DNA of 64,000 nt from Paracoccaceae bacterium (GTDB lineage: Bacteria > Pseudomonadota > Alphaproteobacteria > Rhodobacterales > Rhodobacteraceae). The position numbers and the translations under genes were made by a program. Location of the stretch: the NCBI GenBank assembly GCA_006226775.1, contig SBGD01000060.1, positions 62,001 through 126,000 on the forward strand, in the 5' to 3' direction. The notes below the pieces were generated by a model, which was not told the origin of the DNA, searched no databases, and saw only the letters and a program-made list of their open reading frames with translations. Of the stretch, positions 33,596 to 40,883 are shown piece after piece (within the stretch, counting starts at the first letter, position 1; every line of letters starts with the position of its first letter).

Positions 33596-34885
33596 TCAAC
33601 CCTCCTGCAAGGCCGGCGGTTTCGGCCCGCCGGTCGCCCAGTCGAGCAGTTCGACCGTATGCACCACCGGCACCCCGGTGCCACTGCCGATCTGCATCAT
33701 GCAGCCGATATTGCCGGCGGCGATCAGGTCCGGCTTCACCGCCTCCAGCGTGCGCACCTTGCGCGCCTTGAGCTGTTTCGAGATCTCCGGCTGCATCAGG
33801 TTGTAGGTCCCCGCCGAGCCGCAGCACAGGTGGCTGTCGGCCGGTTCCGCCACCCTGAAGCCCGCGCGCTTCAGCAGCGTCTTGGGATGGGTCTTGATCT
33901 TCTGCCCGTGCTGCAGCGAACAGGCGGCGTGATAGGCGACGATTAGCCCCTTGTCGGCGCCTTCGGGCATCTCCAGCGTCATCAGCACCTCGCTGATGTC
34001 CATGGCCATCGCCGCAACCCGCGCGGCCTCGCCCGCCAGCGGATCGTTGCGGAACATGTGGCCGTAGTCCTTGACCGTGGTGCCGCAACCGCTGGTATTG
34101 ATGACAATGGCATCGAGCCCCTTGCCGTCGATCTCGGCCCCCCAGGCGCGGATGTTCCGCGCCGCCGAGGCATGGCTTTCATCGGTCTTGCCCATGTGAT
34201 GGGTCAGCGCCCCGCAACAGCCCGCACCCCGGGCCACCACCACCTCGCAGCCCAGCCGGGTCAACAGGCGGATGGTGGCATCGTTGATATCGGTGTTCAG
34301 CGCCTTCTGCGCACAGCCGGTCATCAGCGCCACGCGCTTTTTGCGCGCGCCCTTGGCGGCAAATGTCTGCGGATCGTCATTGCGGCTGACCGGCGGGATC
34401 TGCCGCGGCGCCATCTCGAGCATCGCGCGCAGCCGCGGATCGGGCAGGAACCGCGCGAAGGGCCGGCCGATCTTGGCACCCAGCAAGGCCAGCCGGAACC
34501 GCCCCGGATAGGGCAGGATCCGCGCCAGCAGCCAGCGCAGCGCGCGGTCGCCCCAGGGCCGGTCATAGTGCTTTTCGATATACGCCCGCGCGTGATCGAC
34601 AAGATGCATGTAATGCACCCCCGAGGGACAGGTGGTCATGCAGGCCAGGCAGGACAGGCAGCGGTCGATATGCTTGACGGTCGAGGGGTCGGGCACCCGC
34701 TCGTTCTCCAGCATGTCCTTGATCAGGTAGATGCGGCCGCGCGGGCTGTCCAACTCGTCGCCCAGCACCTGGTAGGTCGGGCAGGTGGCGGTACAGAACC
34801 CGCAATGCACGCAGGCGCGCAGGATCTCGTTGGCCCGCGCGGTGCCCGGGTCCTTCAACTGCTCTTCGGTGAATGTCGTCTGCAT
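33596..34885 (-). CDS. glcF: Glycolate oxidase iron-sulfur subunit GlcF
   Basis: The 429-residue iron-sulfur subunit of membrane-associated glycolate dehydrogenase GlcDEF, which oxidises glycolate to glyoxylate and passes electrons to quinone. Two 4Fe-4S clusters are bound by CVHCGFCTATCPTYQ and CLSCLACMTTCPSG near the N-terminus. Two CCG domains follow with ARGAGCCGALTHHMG and LCCGSAGTYNLMQPE. It is the third gene of glcD-glcE-glcF, with 3 bp between the glcE stop and its ATG. Confidence 0.95.
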   Translation of the reverse strand: MQTTFTEEQLKDPGTARANEILRACVHCGFCTATCPTYQVLGDELDSPRGRIYLIKDMLENERVPDPSTVKHIDRCLSCLACMTTCPSGVHYMHLVDHARAYIEKHYDRPWGDRALRWLLARILPYPGRFRLALLGAKIGRPFARFLPDPRLRAMLEMAPRQIPPVSRNDDPQTFAAKGARKKRVALMTGCAQKALNTDINDATIRLLTRLGCEVVVARGAGCCGALTHHMGKTDESHASAARNIRAWGAEIDGKGLDAIVINTSGCGTTVKDYGHMFRNDPLAGEAARVAAMAMDISEVLMTLEMPEGADKGLIVAYHAACSLQHGQKIKTHPKTLLKRAGFRVAEPADSHLCCGSAGTYNLMQPEISKQLKARKVRTLEAVKPDLIAAGNIGCMMQIGSGTGVPVVHTVELLDWATGGPKPPALQEG

Positions 34886-34888
34886 TGC

Positions 34889-36025
34889 CTACCCCATCAG
34901 CCCGGGGTTCAGGACGCCCCGCGGATCGAATTTCGCCCTCAGACCGGCCTCGATCCGGGCCAGCGGTTCCGGCTGCGGAGGAAACACCGCCCCCTGCTGC
35001 CGCCGCGCTTTCGACGCGCGAAACAGCGTCGCATGACCGCCGGTCTCGGCCACCGCGCCACGGATCGCCTCGGCCCCCTGCCCCTCGGGCAGCAGCAGCC
35101 AGATCAGCCCGCCCCCCCAATCGTAAAGCGCCTCGGCCCCCGCGATCCGCGCCACCAGGTCCGGCGCGGCACCCGGCGTGACCGAGACGCGCCAGACATC
35201 ACCCGCCCGGCCCTGGAACGGCCCCACGTCGCGCACGTGGACCCAGTCCACCGCGGCCCGCTCCGGGTCGGTCTCGACGGTAAAGTCCCCGATATCGGCC
35301 AGCCGCTGGCGCAGCGCCTCGCAGCGATAGGTGACCGAATCCTGCAAGCCTTCCAGCCGGATCATCGTCACCGGCGCGCCCTCCGGCCCCTTTTGCAGAT
35401 GCGCCGCCCCGGTCACCTCCCAGGGCGAGCCCAGCGCCCGGCTCAGCACCGTCACCGCTGTCGCGTCGTCCAACCCGTCACAGCGCAGCACCCCGGTCGC
35501 CTCGGCCTTGGGCAACACCTTGAAGCTCACCTCGGTCAGCACCCCCAGGGTGCCCCAGGAGCCGCAGAGCAGCTTGACCAGGTCATAGCCGGTGACGTTC
35601 TTCATCACCCGCCCGCCGTTCTTGACCACCTGCCCCATGCCATCGACAAAGCGCACACCCAGCATGAAGTCGCGACAGGCCCCGGCCTGGATGCGCCGCG
35701 GCCCGCTGGCATTGGCGGCAACGACCCCGCCGATGGTCGACACGCCCTCGGTCCCCAGCAGCCCGCGCCAATCCCCCGGCTCGAAGGCCAGTCGCTGGCC
35801 TTCCGCCGCCAGCGCCGCCTCGATCTCGGCCAGCGGCGTGCCCGCCCCGGCCACCATGGTCAGCGCGCCCGGCTCGTAAAGCGAAATCCCCGTCAACCCG
35901 CCGGTCTCCAGCACCTCGCCATCCACACTGCGCCCGACATCGCGCGTCCCGCCGCCGCGTATCCGCAAGGGCGCCCCCGCCGCGGCAATCGTCTCGGCCA
36001 GCTCGGCCTCGGTCTCAACTCGCAT
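34889..36025 (-). CDS. glcE: Glycolate oxidase FAD-binding subunit GlcE
   Basis: The 378-residue second flavin-binding subunit of glycolate dehydrogenase. The FAD_binding_4 domain begins LRIRGGGTRDVGRSVDGEVL and continues with GTEGVSTIGGVVAANASGPRR and RVMKNVTGYDLVKLLCGSWGTLG, the flavin contacts of the PCMH fold. It is shorter than GlcD, as usual. ATG 36025 is preferred over 36049 because it begins the conserved domain at normal distance. A double hairpin lies between glcD and this gene. Confidence 0.94.
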   Translation of the reverse strand: MRVETEAELAETIAAAGAPLRIRGGGTRDVGRSVDGEVLETGGLTGISLYEPGALTMVAGAGTPLAEIEAALAAEGQRLAFEPGDWRGLLGTEGVSTIGGVVAANASGPRRIQAGACRDFMLGVRFVDGMGQVVKNGGRVMKNVTGYDLVKLLCGSWGTLGVLTEVSFKVLPKAEATGVLRCDGLDDATAVTVLSRALGSPWEVTGAAHLQKGPEGAPVTMIRLEGLQDSVTYRCEALRQRLADIGDFTVETDPERAAVDWVHVRDVGPFQGRAGDVWRVSVTPGAAPDLVARIAGAEALYDWGGGLIWLLLPEGQGAEAIRGAVAETGGHATLFRASKARRQQGAVFPPQPEPLARIEAGLRAKFDPRGVLNPGLMG

Positions 36026-36062
36026 GTCCAGTATTTCTCCGGTTTCCAAATATCCCGGGGGA

Positions 36063-36092
36063 GTCGCCAGCGGCGACGGGGGCAGCGCCCCC
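36063..36092. repeat. Double-hairpin repeat between glcD and glcE
   Basis: GTCGCC-AGC-GGCGAC is followed directly by GGGGGC-AGC-GCCCCC. This is a Rhodobacterales-type intergenic hairpin pair, sitting 3 bp past the glcD stop inside the operon. No T-run follows. Confidence 0.75.
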
Positions 36093-36094
36093 GA

Positions 36095-37543
36095 TCACTC
36101 CGCCGCCGCAAGCACCGCCCGTCGCCCGTCCGAGGCATCCAGCGGAAACACCTTCGCCGGGTTCAACAGCCAGGCCGGATCGAAGACATCCTTCACCGCC
36201 ATCTGCGCCTCCATGTCCGCCGCGCCGTACTGGTGCCACATCAGGTCGCGCTTCTCGATCCCCACCCCGTGCTCGCCGGTCAGGCAACCGCCGACCTCGA
36301 CACAGAGCTTCAGGATCTCGGCGCCAAAGGCCTCGCAGGTCTCCAGCTCGCCGGGCGTATTGGCATTGTAGAGGATCAAGGGGTGCATATTGCCGTCGCC
36401 GGCGTGAAACACGTTGGCGACACGCAGCCCGTATTCCACGCTCATCTCGCCGATGCGCTTGAGGACATGCGGCAATTCGGTCACGGGGATGGTGCCGTCA
36501 AGACACATGTAGTCGTTGATCTGCCCCATGGCGCCGAAGGCCGATTTCCGGCCCAGCCAGATGCGCCCGGCTTCCTCGGCATCGCGCGCCTCGCGCAATT
36601 CCAGCGGATCGTGCCGCCGGGCGATCGCGGCGATCCGGCCCAGCTGGTCGGCGATCTCGGCCTCCGAGCCTTCGACCTCGACGATCAGCAGCGCCTCGCA
36701 ATCGGGATAGCCGGCATGGGCGAAATCCTCGCAGGCCTGGATGCAGGGCCGGTCCATGAACTCGATCGCCACCGGCAGGATCCCCGCCTTGATGATGTCC
36801 GAGACACAGGCCCCCGCCACCTCGTTGCTGTCGAAGGCCAGCAGCATCGGCCGCGCGCCCTCGGGCTTGGGCAGGATGCGCAGGGTGGCCTCGGTCACCA
36901 CGCCCAATTGCCCCTCGCTGCCGCAGATCACCCCCAGAAGGTCCAAGCCTCCGGCATCGAGATGGGCGCCGCCGATCTCGCAGATGGTGCCGTCCATCAT
37001 CACCAGCGTGACGCCCAGAAGGTTGTTGGTCGTCACCCCGTATTTCAGGCAATGCGCGCCGCCGGAGTTCATGGCGATATTGCCGGCAATGGCACAGGCC
37101 AGCTGGCTCGAGGGGTCGGGCGCGTAGAAGAAGCCCTCCTCCTCGACCGCGCCGGTGACGCTGAGGTTGGTGCGCCCGCTCTGCACCCGCACCACGCGGT
37201 TGGCGTAATCCGCCTCGAGCACCGCGTTCATCCGCGCCACGCCGAGGATCACCGAATCCGCCGTCGGCAGCGATCCCCCGGCCAGCGAGGTGCCCGCACC
37301 GCGCGGCACCACCGGCACGTCCATCTCGTGACACAGGCGCAGGATCTGCGCCACCTCCTCGGTGGTCGAGGGCAGCACCGCCAGCATCGGCGGGCAGCGA
37401 TAGGCCGCCAGCGCGTCGCATTCATAGGCCCGCAACTGGGCCGGGGTGTCGATTACCGCCTCCTGCGGCAGATGCCGCCGCAGGGCCGCGGCAAGCTCGG
37501 CCTTGCGGGCCAGCCGCTCGGGGCGGGGAATTGGCATGTCCAT
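36095..37543 (-). CDS. glcD: Glycolate oxidase catalytic subunit GlcD
   Basis: The 482-residue FAD-linked catalytic subunit of glycolate dehydrogenase. The FAD_binding_4 domain shows VVPRGAGTSLAGGSLPTADSVILG and NIAMNSGGAHCLKYGVTTNNLLG. The C-terminal FAD-oxidase domain ends with VFHAGDGNMHPLILYN and GGCLTGEHGVGIEKRDLM, with the conserved His/Gly residues. ATG 37543 has GGAGG 6 bases upstream. First gene of the operon, behind an A/T-rich promoter segment. The operon supports growth on glycolate, common in marine Rhodobacterales. Confidence 0.95.
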   Translation of the reverse strand: MDMPIPRPERLARKAELAAALRRHLPQEAVIDTPAQLRAYECDALAAYRCPPMLAVLPSTTEEVAQILRLCHEMDVPVVPRGAGTSLAGGSLPTADSVILGVARMNAVLEADYANRVVRVQSGRTNLSVTGAVEEEGFFYAPDPSSQLACAIAGNIAMNSGGAHCLKYGVTTNNLLGVTLVMMDGTICEIGGAHLDAGGLDLLGVICGSEGQLGVVTEATLRILPKPEGARPMLLAFDSNEVAGACVSDIIKAGILPVAIEFMDRPCIQACEDFAHAGYPDCEALLIVEVEGSEAEIADQLGRIAAIARRHDPLELREARDAEEAGRIWLGRKSAFGAMGQINDYMCLDGTIPVTELPHVLKRIGEMSVEYGLRVANVFHAGDGNMHPLILYNANTPGELETCEAFGAEILKLCVEVGGCLTGEHGVGIEKRDLMWHQYGAADMEAQMAVKDVFDPAWLLNPAKVFPLDASDGRRAVLAAAE

Positions 37544-37558
37544 GGCGTTCCTCCGGAT

Positions 37559-37577
37559 TGGTAAGAAAATATAACCA
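37559..37577. promoter_or_regulatory. Candidate operator of glcDEF
   Basis: TGGT-N11-ACCA overlaps the -10 region of the glcD promoter, with a further TACCCA next to it. GntR/FadR-type regulators such as GlcC and LldR bind TGGT/ACCA dyads. No regulator gene is adjacent. Confidence 0.3.
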
Positions 37578-37594
37578 CTTTACCCATAACACAA
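37566..37594 (-). promoter_or_regulatory. Putative promoter of glcDEF
   Basis: Minus strand TTGTGT (37594-37589), 17-bp spacer, TATTTT (37571-37566), in a locally A/T-rich segment 23 bp upstream of the glcD start. Confidence 0.5.
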
Positions 37595-37683
37595 GCCGCG
37601 ATTGCCGCGCGGGCGCAGAATGGTGCCAAGCGCCTGATGCGCCTGCCCTTCCGCCCGGCGAAAAACCCGCCTAGGCTGCCATC

Positions 37684-38406
37684 ATGACATGGATCGACCG
37701 CCTGCAGCTGTTCAATTTCCTCGATCTGGCGGCAATTGCCCTGCTGCTGGCCTCCTGGCAGGGGATCGGGCTGGTGGTCGAACGCTCGGGCCGGCGGAAA
37801 TCGGTCTCGACGCTGACCTCGGAGTATCGCCGCGACTGGATGGAGCAGATGCTGACCCGCGATCCGCGCATCTTCGACAGCCAGATCCTCGGCATCCTGC
37901 GCCAGGGCACGGCGTTCTTTGCCTCGACCTGCATGATCGTGATCGGCGGCGCGCTGGCGCTGCTCGGCAATACCGACCGGCTGGCCGGGCTGGCCGAGGA
38001 CCTGGCGCTGGGATCGGGGCTGATCGTGGTCTGGGAAATCAAGCTGATGGTGGTGATCCTGCTGATGGTGGACGGGTTTCTGAAATTCGTCTGGTCGCAC
38101 CGGCTGTTCGGCTATTGCGCGGTGGTCATGGCGGCGGTGCCGAACGATCCCGACCATCCCGCCGCCCGGCCCAGGGCGATGAAGGCGGCGGAACTGAACA
38201 TCACCGCCGCACGGGCCTATAACAGGGGATTACGATCAATTTACTTCGCCATGGCCGCCGCGGCATGGCTATTGGGCGCGGTTCCCCTCATATTGGCGGT
38301 GCTGTTCACGCTGGCGGTGCTCTACCGGCGCGAGTTCGCTTCACAGTCCCGCGAAGCCCTGCTTGTGCCCGAAACCGATCCCGCGACAACCCCGGAGACA
38401 CCATGA
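37684..38406 (+). CDS. DUF599 membrane protein
   Basis: A 240-residue inner-membrane protein of the DUF599 family with four predicted transmembrane helices (about residues 12-30, 75-95, 115-140, 190-220). Recognisable family segments are TLTSEYRRDWMEQMLTRDPRIFD, LRQGTAFFASTCMIVIGGAL and LNITAARAYNRGLRSIYFA. Function is unknown; relatives are often next to genes for small secreted proteins. Its stop codon overlaps the start of the next gene (ATGA). Confidence 0.85.
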   Translation: MTWIDRLQLFNFLDLAAIALLLASWQGIGLVVERSGRRKSVSTLTSEYRRDWMEQMLTRDPRIFDSQILGILRQGTAFFASTCMIVIGGALALLGNTDRLAGLAEDLALGSGLIVVWEIKLMVVILLMVDGFLKFVWSHRLFGYCAVVMAAVPNDPDHPAARPRAMKAAELNITAARAYNRGLRSIYFAMAAAAWLLGAVPLILAVLFTLAVLYRREFASQSREALLVPETDPATTPETP

Positions 38407-38777
38407 TCCGCGCCCTGACCCTTGCCCTGCTTCTTTTCGCCGGTCCGGCGCTTGCCGCGGATGCGGTGATCACCGATGTGAAAGTGTCGAAACCGGACAT
38501 GGGCTGGCGGTTCAAGGTCACGGTGCATCACCCCGATGCCGGCTGGGACCACTATGCCGATGCCTGGGAGGTGCTCGACCTCGACGGCAAGCGGCTGGGC
38601 TATCGCAAGCTGCATCACCCGCATGTGCATGAACAGCCCTTCACCCGGTCGCTGCGCGGCGTGATGATCCCCGACGGCACCCGCGTGGTGATGATCCGCG
38701 CCCATTGCACCAAGGATGGCTGGTCGGACAAGATGGTGCGGGTCGATCTCTCGCCCTCGGGCCGCGGCGGGTACTGA
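38403..38777 (+). CDS. Conserved periplasmic protein of unknown function
   Basis: A 124-residue protein with Sec signal MIRALTLALLLFAGPALA. The rest is rich in His and Trp (MGWRFKVTVHHPDAGWDHYADAWEV, KLHHPHVHEQPFTRS), suggesting a beta-sandwich domain that could bind metal. Its ATG overlaps the DUF599 stop, so the two are co-translated and probably work together. I do not recognise a named family with certainty. Confidence 0.8.
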   Translation: MIRALTLALLLFAGPALAADAVITDVKVSKPDMGWRFKVTVHHPDAGWDHYADAWEVLDLDGKRLGYRKLHHPHVHEQPFTRSLRGVMIPDGTRVVMIRAHCTKDGWSDKMVRVDLSPSGRGGY

Positions 38778-38799
38778 CACCCGCCTCCCGTGCCGACCC

Positions 38800-38822
38800 G
38801 ATCCCGGACCTGATCCGGGATC
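38800..38822. repeat. CCGGGATC palindromic repeat
   Basis: GATCCCGGA-CCTGA-TCCGGGATC, a 9-bp perfect stem between convergent genes. The same family occurs at 46690-46755. Confidence 0.75.
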
Positions 38823-38843
38823 TCACCGCCGACACCCTTGGCG

Positions 38844-40883
38844 CTAACGCCGCCCTTCCCGCAGCCAGGCGCCGACAATCAGCGCCGAGGCCAGCAACAG
38901 CACCAGCCAGGCCGGCAGAAGCGGCACGCGCGTCACGTCGCGGGTCTCGAAGGCGCCGCGCGGGGTCAGCCCGATCCAGCCGCGTCCCGCCGCCGGTCGC
39001 CCCTCGCGCACGGTGCGAATCCGCGGCAGCCCGTCCTCGAGCCGCATCACCCCGCCGCGCATCGAGGCGATCAGCGGCTCCAGCACCTCGCCGGTGGCAA
39101 TGGTCTGCTCGAATTCCTTCGGCGCCGCGGGCCCCAGGCCGATCACGCTTTCCAGGTCGCCGTCGCGCAGCCGGTAGAGCCCGATCTCCGGCCCCTCGAA
39201 GACCGCCTCGAACCGTCCCGGGCTGACCTCCTGCAATTCCAGCACCGTCTCGGTTCCGTCCGGTCCGATCACCGTCACCGGCCCGGCGGCTTCATCCAGC
39301 GAGCGGCGGATGATGCGCATGGTCTGGCCGGTGGGCTCGGCATAGAGGGTTTCCTCCTCGAGCTCCGGCTCCTTCATCATCCAGTGCGCCAGCCGCCGCA
39401 GCAGTTCCAGTTGCGGCCCGCCGCCCTCGAACCCGCGGCTCCAGAGCCAGGCGTGATCCGAGGCCAGCAGCGCCACGCGCCCCTCCTTGACCCGGTCGAG
39501 CACCAAGAGCGGCTTGTCGTCGACGCCGGACATCAGCACCTCGCCGCGCTCCGGCTCGACCTCGATCTGGCGCAGCCAGCGGCCCCAATGCTCGGGGTCG
39601 CCCAGCCCCGCCGTCACCGGGTGGCGTTCGCCCAGGTCGGTGACTTTCGGCGAATAGCCCTGGTCGATCACCCGCGCCGTGGGCGCCGCCGGCACCACCA
39701 CCGAGAGCGGCGAGCGATAGAGCGAATCGGCGCTGGCAAAATCGGGGCCCGAGGCGATCAGCACCGCGCCGCCGTCCTCGACGTAGCGCGCCACGTTGTC
39801 GAGATAGATCGCGGGCAGAATGCCGCGCCGCTTGTAGCGGTCAAAGATGATCAGGTCGAAATCGTCGATCTTCTCGAGGAACAACTCGCGCGTCGGAAAG
39901 GCGATCAGCGAGAGCTCCCGCACCGGCACGCCGTCCTGTTTCTCGGGCGGGCGCAGGATGGTGAAATGCACCAGGTCGACCGAGGAGTCGGATTTCAGCA
40001 GGTTGCGCCAGGTCCGCCCGCCGGGATGCGGCTCGCCCGAGACCAGCAGCACCCGCAGCCGGTCGCGCACGCCGTTGATCTGGATCAGCGCGGTATTGTT
40101 GCGGTCGGTCAGTTCGCCCTCGGCCTCCGGCACGGTGAATTGCAGCACGTTGCGCCCGCCGTGCGGCAGGGTCAGCGGGATCTCGATGTCGCGGCCGAGT
40201 GCCACGATGAATTCCTGCGGCTCGGCGCCGTCGATCGAGACCAGCAGCGGGGTTTCCCGCGCCTCGGGCGCGGCGCCGCTGTCCTCGACCCGCAGGGTCA
40301 GGGTCACCGACTCGCCCAGGATGGCAAAGGCCGGGGCGTTCGACACGATCAGCCGCCGGTCCCAGTCGTCCTCGTGCCCGGTCATCAGCAGATGCAGCGG
40401 CGCGGGCAGATCGGGCGCGCGTTCCATGTCATGCACGCGGCCATCGGAGAGAGCGATCACCCCGGCGATCCGCGCGCGGGGTTCCTCTGCCATGGCGGTA
40501 TTGAGCGCGGTCATCAGCTGCGTGCCCAGGTCGCCCTCGCCATCGCCCACGGTGACGCGGCGCACCTCGGTATTGTCGCGCGCCGAGATCTGCGCCTCCA
40601 GCGCGTCGGCGGCCTGCGTCGTTACAGCTGCCCGGTCGTCCAGCTGCTGCGAGGCGCTTTTATCCTCGACCAGCATGACGATATCGGTCAGCGGTTCGCG
40701 GTCTTCCTCCTGAAAGGCCGGTTGCGCCAGCGCCGCCAGCACCACCAGCCCGCCCAGCAGCCGCAAGCCCCAGCCCGACAATCCGCGCCAGAGCGCCAGC
40801 CCGGCGGCGATCAGCACCAGCGCGCCCACCCCGGCCAGCACGGGCCAGGGCAGCATCGGGTCGAAGACGATGGTTCCGTTCAT
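38844..40883 (-). CDS. Large membrane protein with glutamine-amidotransferase-like fold (MoxR operon, gene 4)
   Basis: A 679-residue protein with two N-terminal helices (about 12-55) and one C-terminal helix (LLPAWLVLLLASALIVGAWL). A von Willebrand A-like segment (TDIVMLVEDKSASQQLDDRA, VIALSDGRVHDM) is followed by a class I GATase-like domain at about 285-520 (LRVLLVSGEPHPGGRTWRNLL, DLIIFDRYKRRGILP). The latter lacks an obvious catalytic Cys and probably binds rather than hydrolyses. Most of it should be periplasmic between the anchors. Its start overlaps the stop of the DUF4159 gene, making it the last gene of the MoxR operon. Confidence 0.85.
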   Translation of the reverse strand: MNGTIVFDPMLPWPVLAGVGALVLIAAGLALWRGLSGWGLRLLGGLVVLAALAQPAFQEEDREPLTDIVMLVEDKSASQQLDDRAAVTTQAADALEAQISARDNTEVRRVTVGDGEGDLGTQLMTALNTAMAEEPRARIAGVIALSDGRVHDMERAPDLPAPLHLLMTGHEDDWDRRLIVSNAPAFAILGESVTLTLRVEDSGAAPEARETPLLVSIDGAEPQEFIVALGRDIEIPLTLPHGGRNVLQFTVPEAEGELTDRNNTALIQINGVRDRLRVLLVSGEPHPGGRTWRNLLKSDSSVDLVHFTILRPPEKQDGVPVRELSLIAFPTRELFLEKIDDFDLIIFDRYKRRGILPAIYLDNVARYVEDGGAVLIASGPDFASADSLYRSPLSVVVPAAPTARVIDQGYSPKVTDLGERHPVTAGLGDPEHWGRWLRQIEVEPERGEVLMSGVDDKPLLVLDRVKEGRVALLASDHAWLWSRGFEGGGPQLELLRRLAHWMMKEPELEEETLYAEPTGQTMRIIRRSLDEAAGPVTVIGPDGTETVLELQEVSPGRFEAVFEGPEIGLYRLRDGDLESVIGLGPAAPKEFEQTIATGEVLEPLIASMRGGVMRLEDGLPRIRTVREGRPAAGRGWIGLTPRGAFETRDVTRVPLLPAWLVLLLASALIVGAWLREGRR

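Noticed and set aside
34058-37564. A very long plus-strand open frame (1168 codons) opposite glcF-glcE-glcD
   Set aside because: Its translation is low-complexity, rich in Arg, His, Pro and Gln, with no motif. The minus strand encodes three complete, recognisable proteins. It is an antisense shadow caused by high G+C codon bias.
38844-40883. Calling this protein an active glutamine amidotransferase
   Set aside because: The fold-like segments are present but no nucleophilic Cys in a GATase elbow can be seen.
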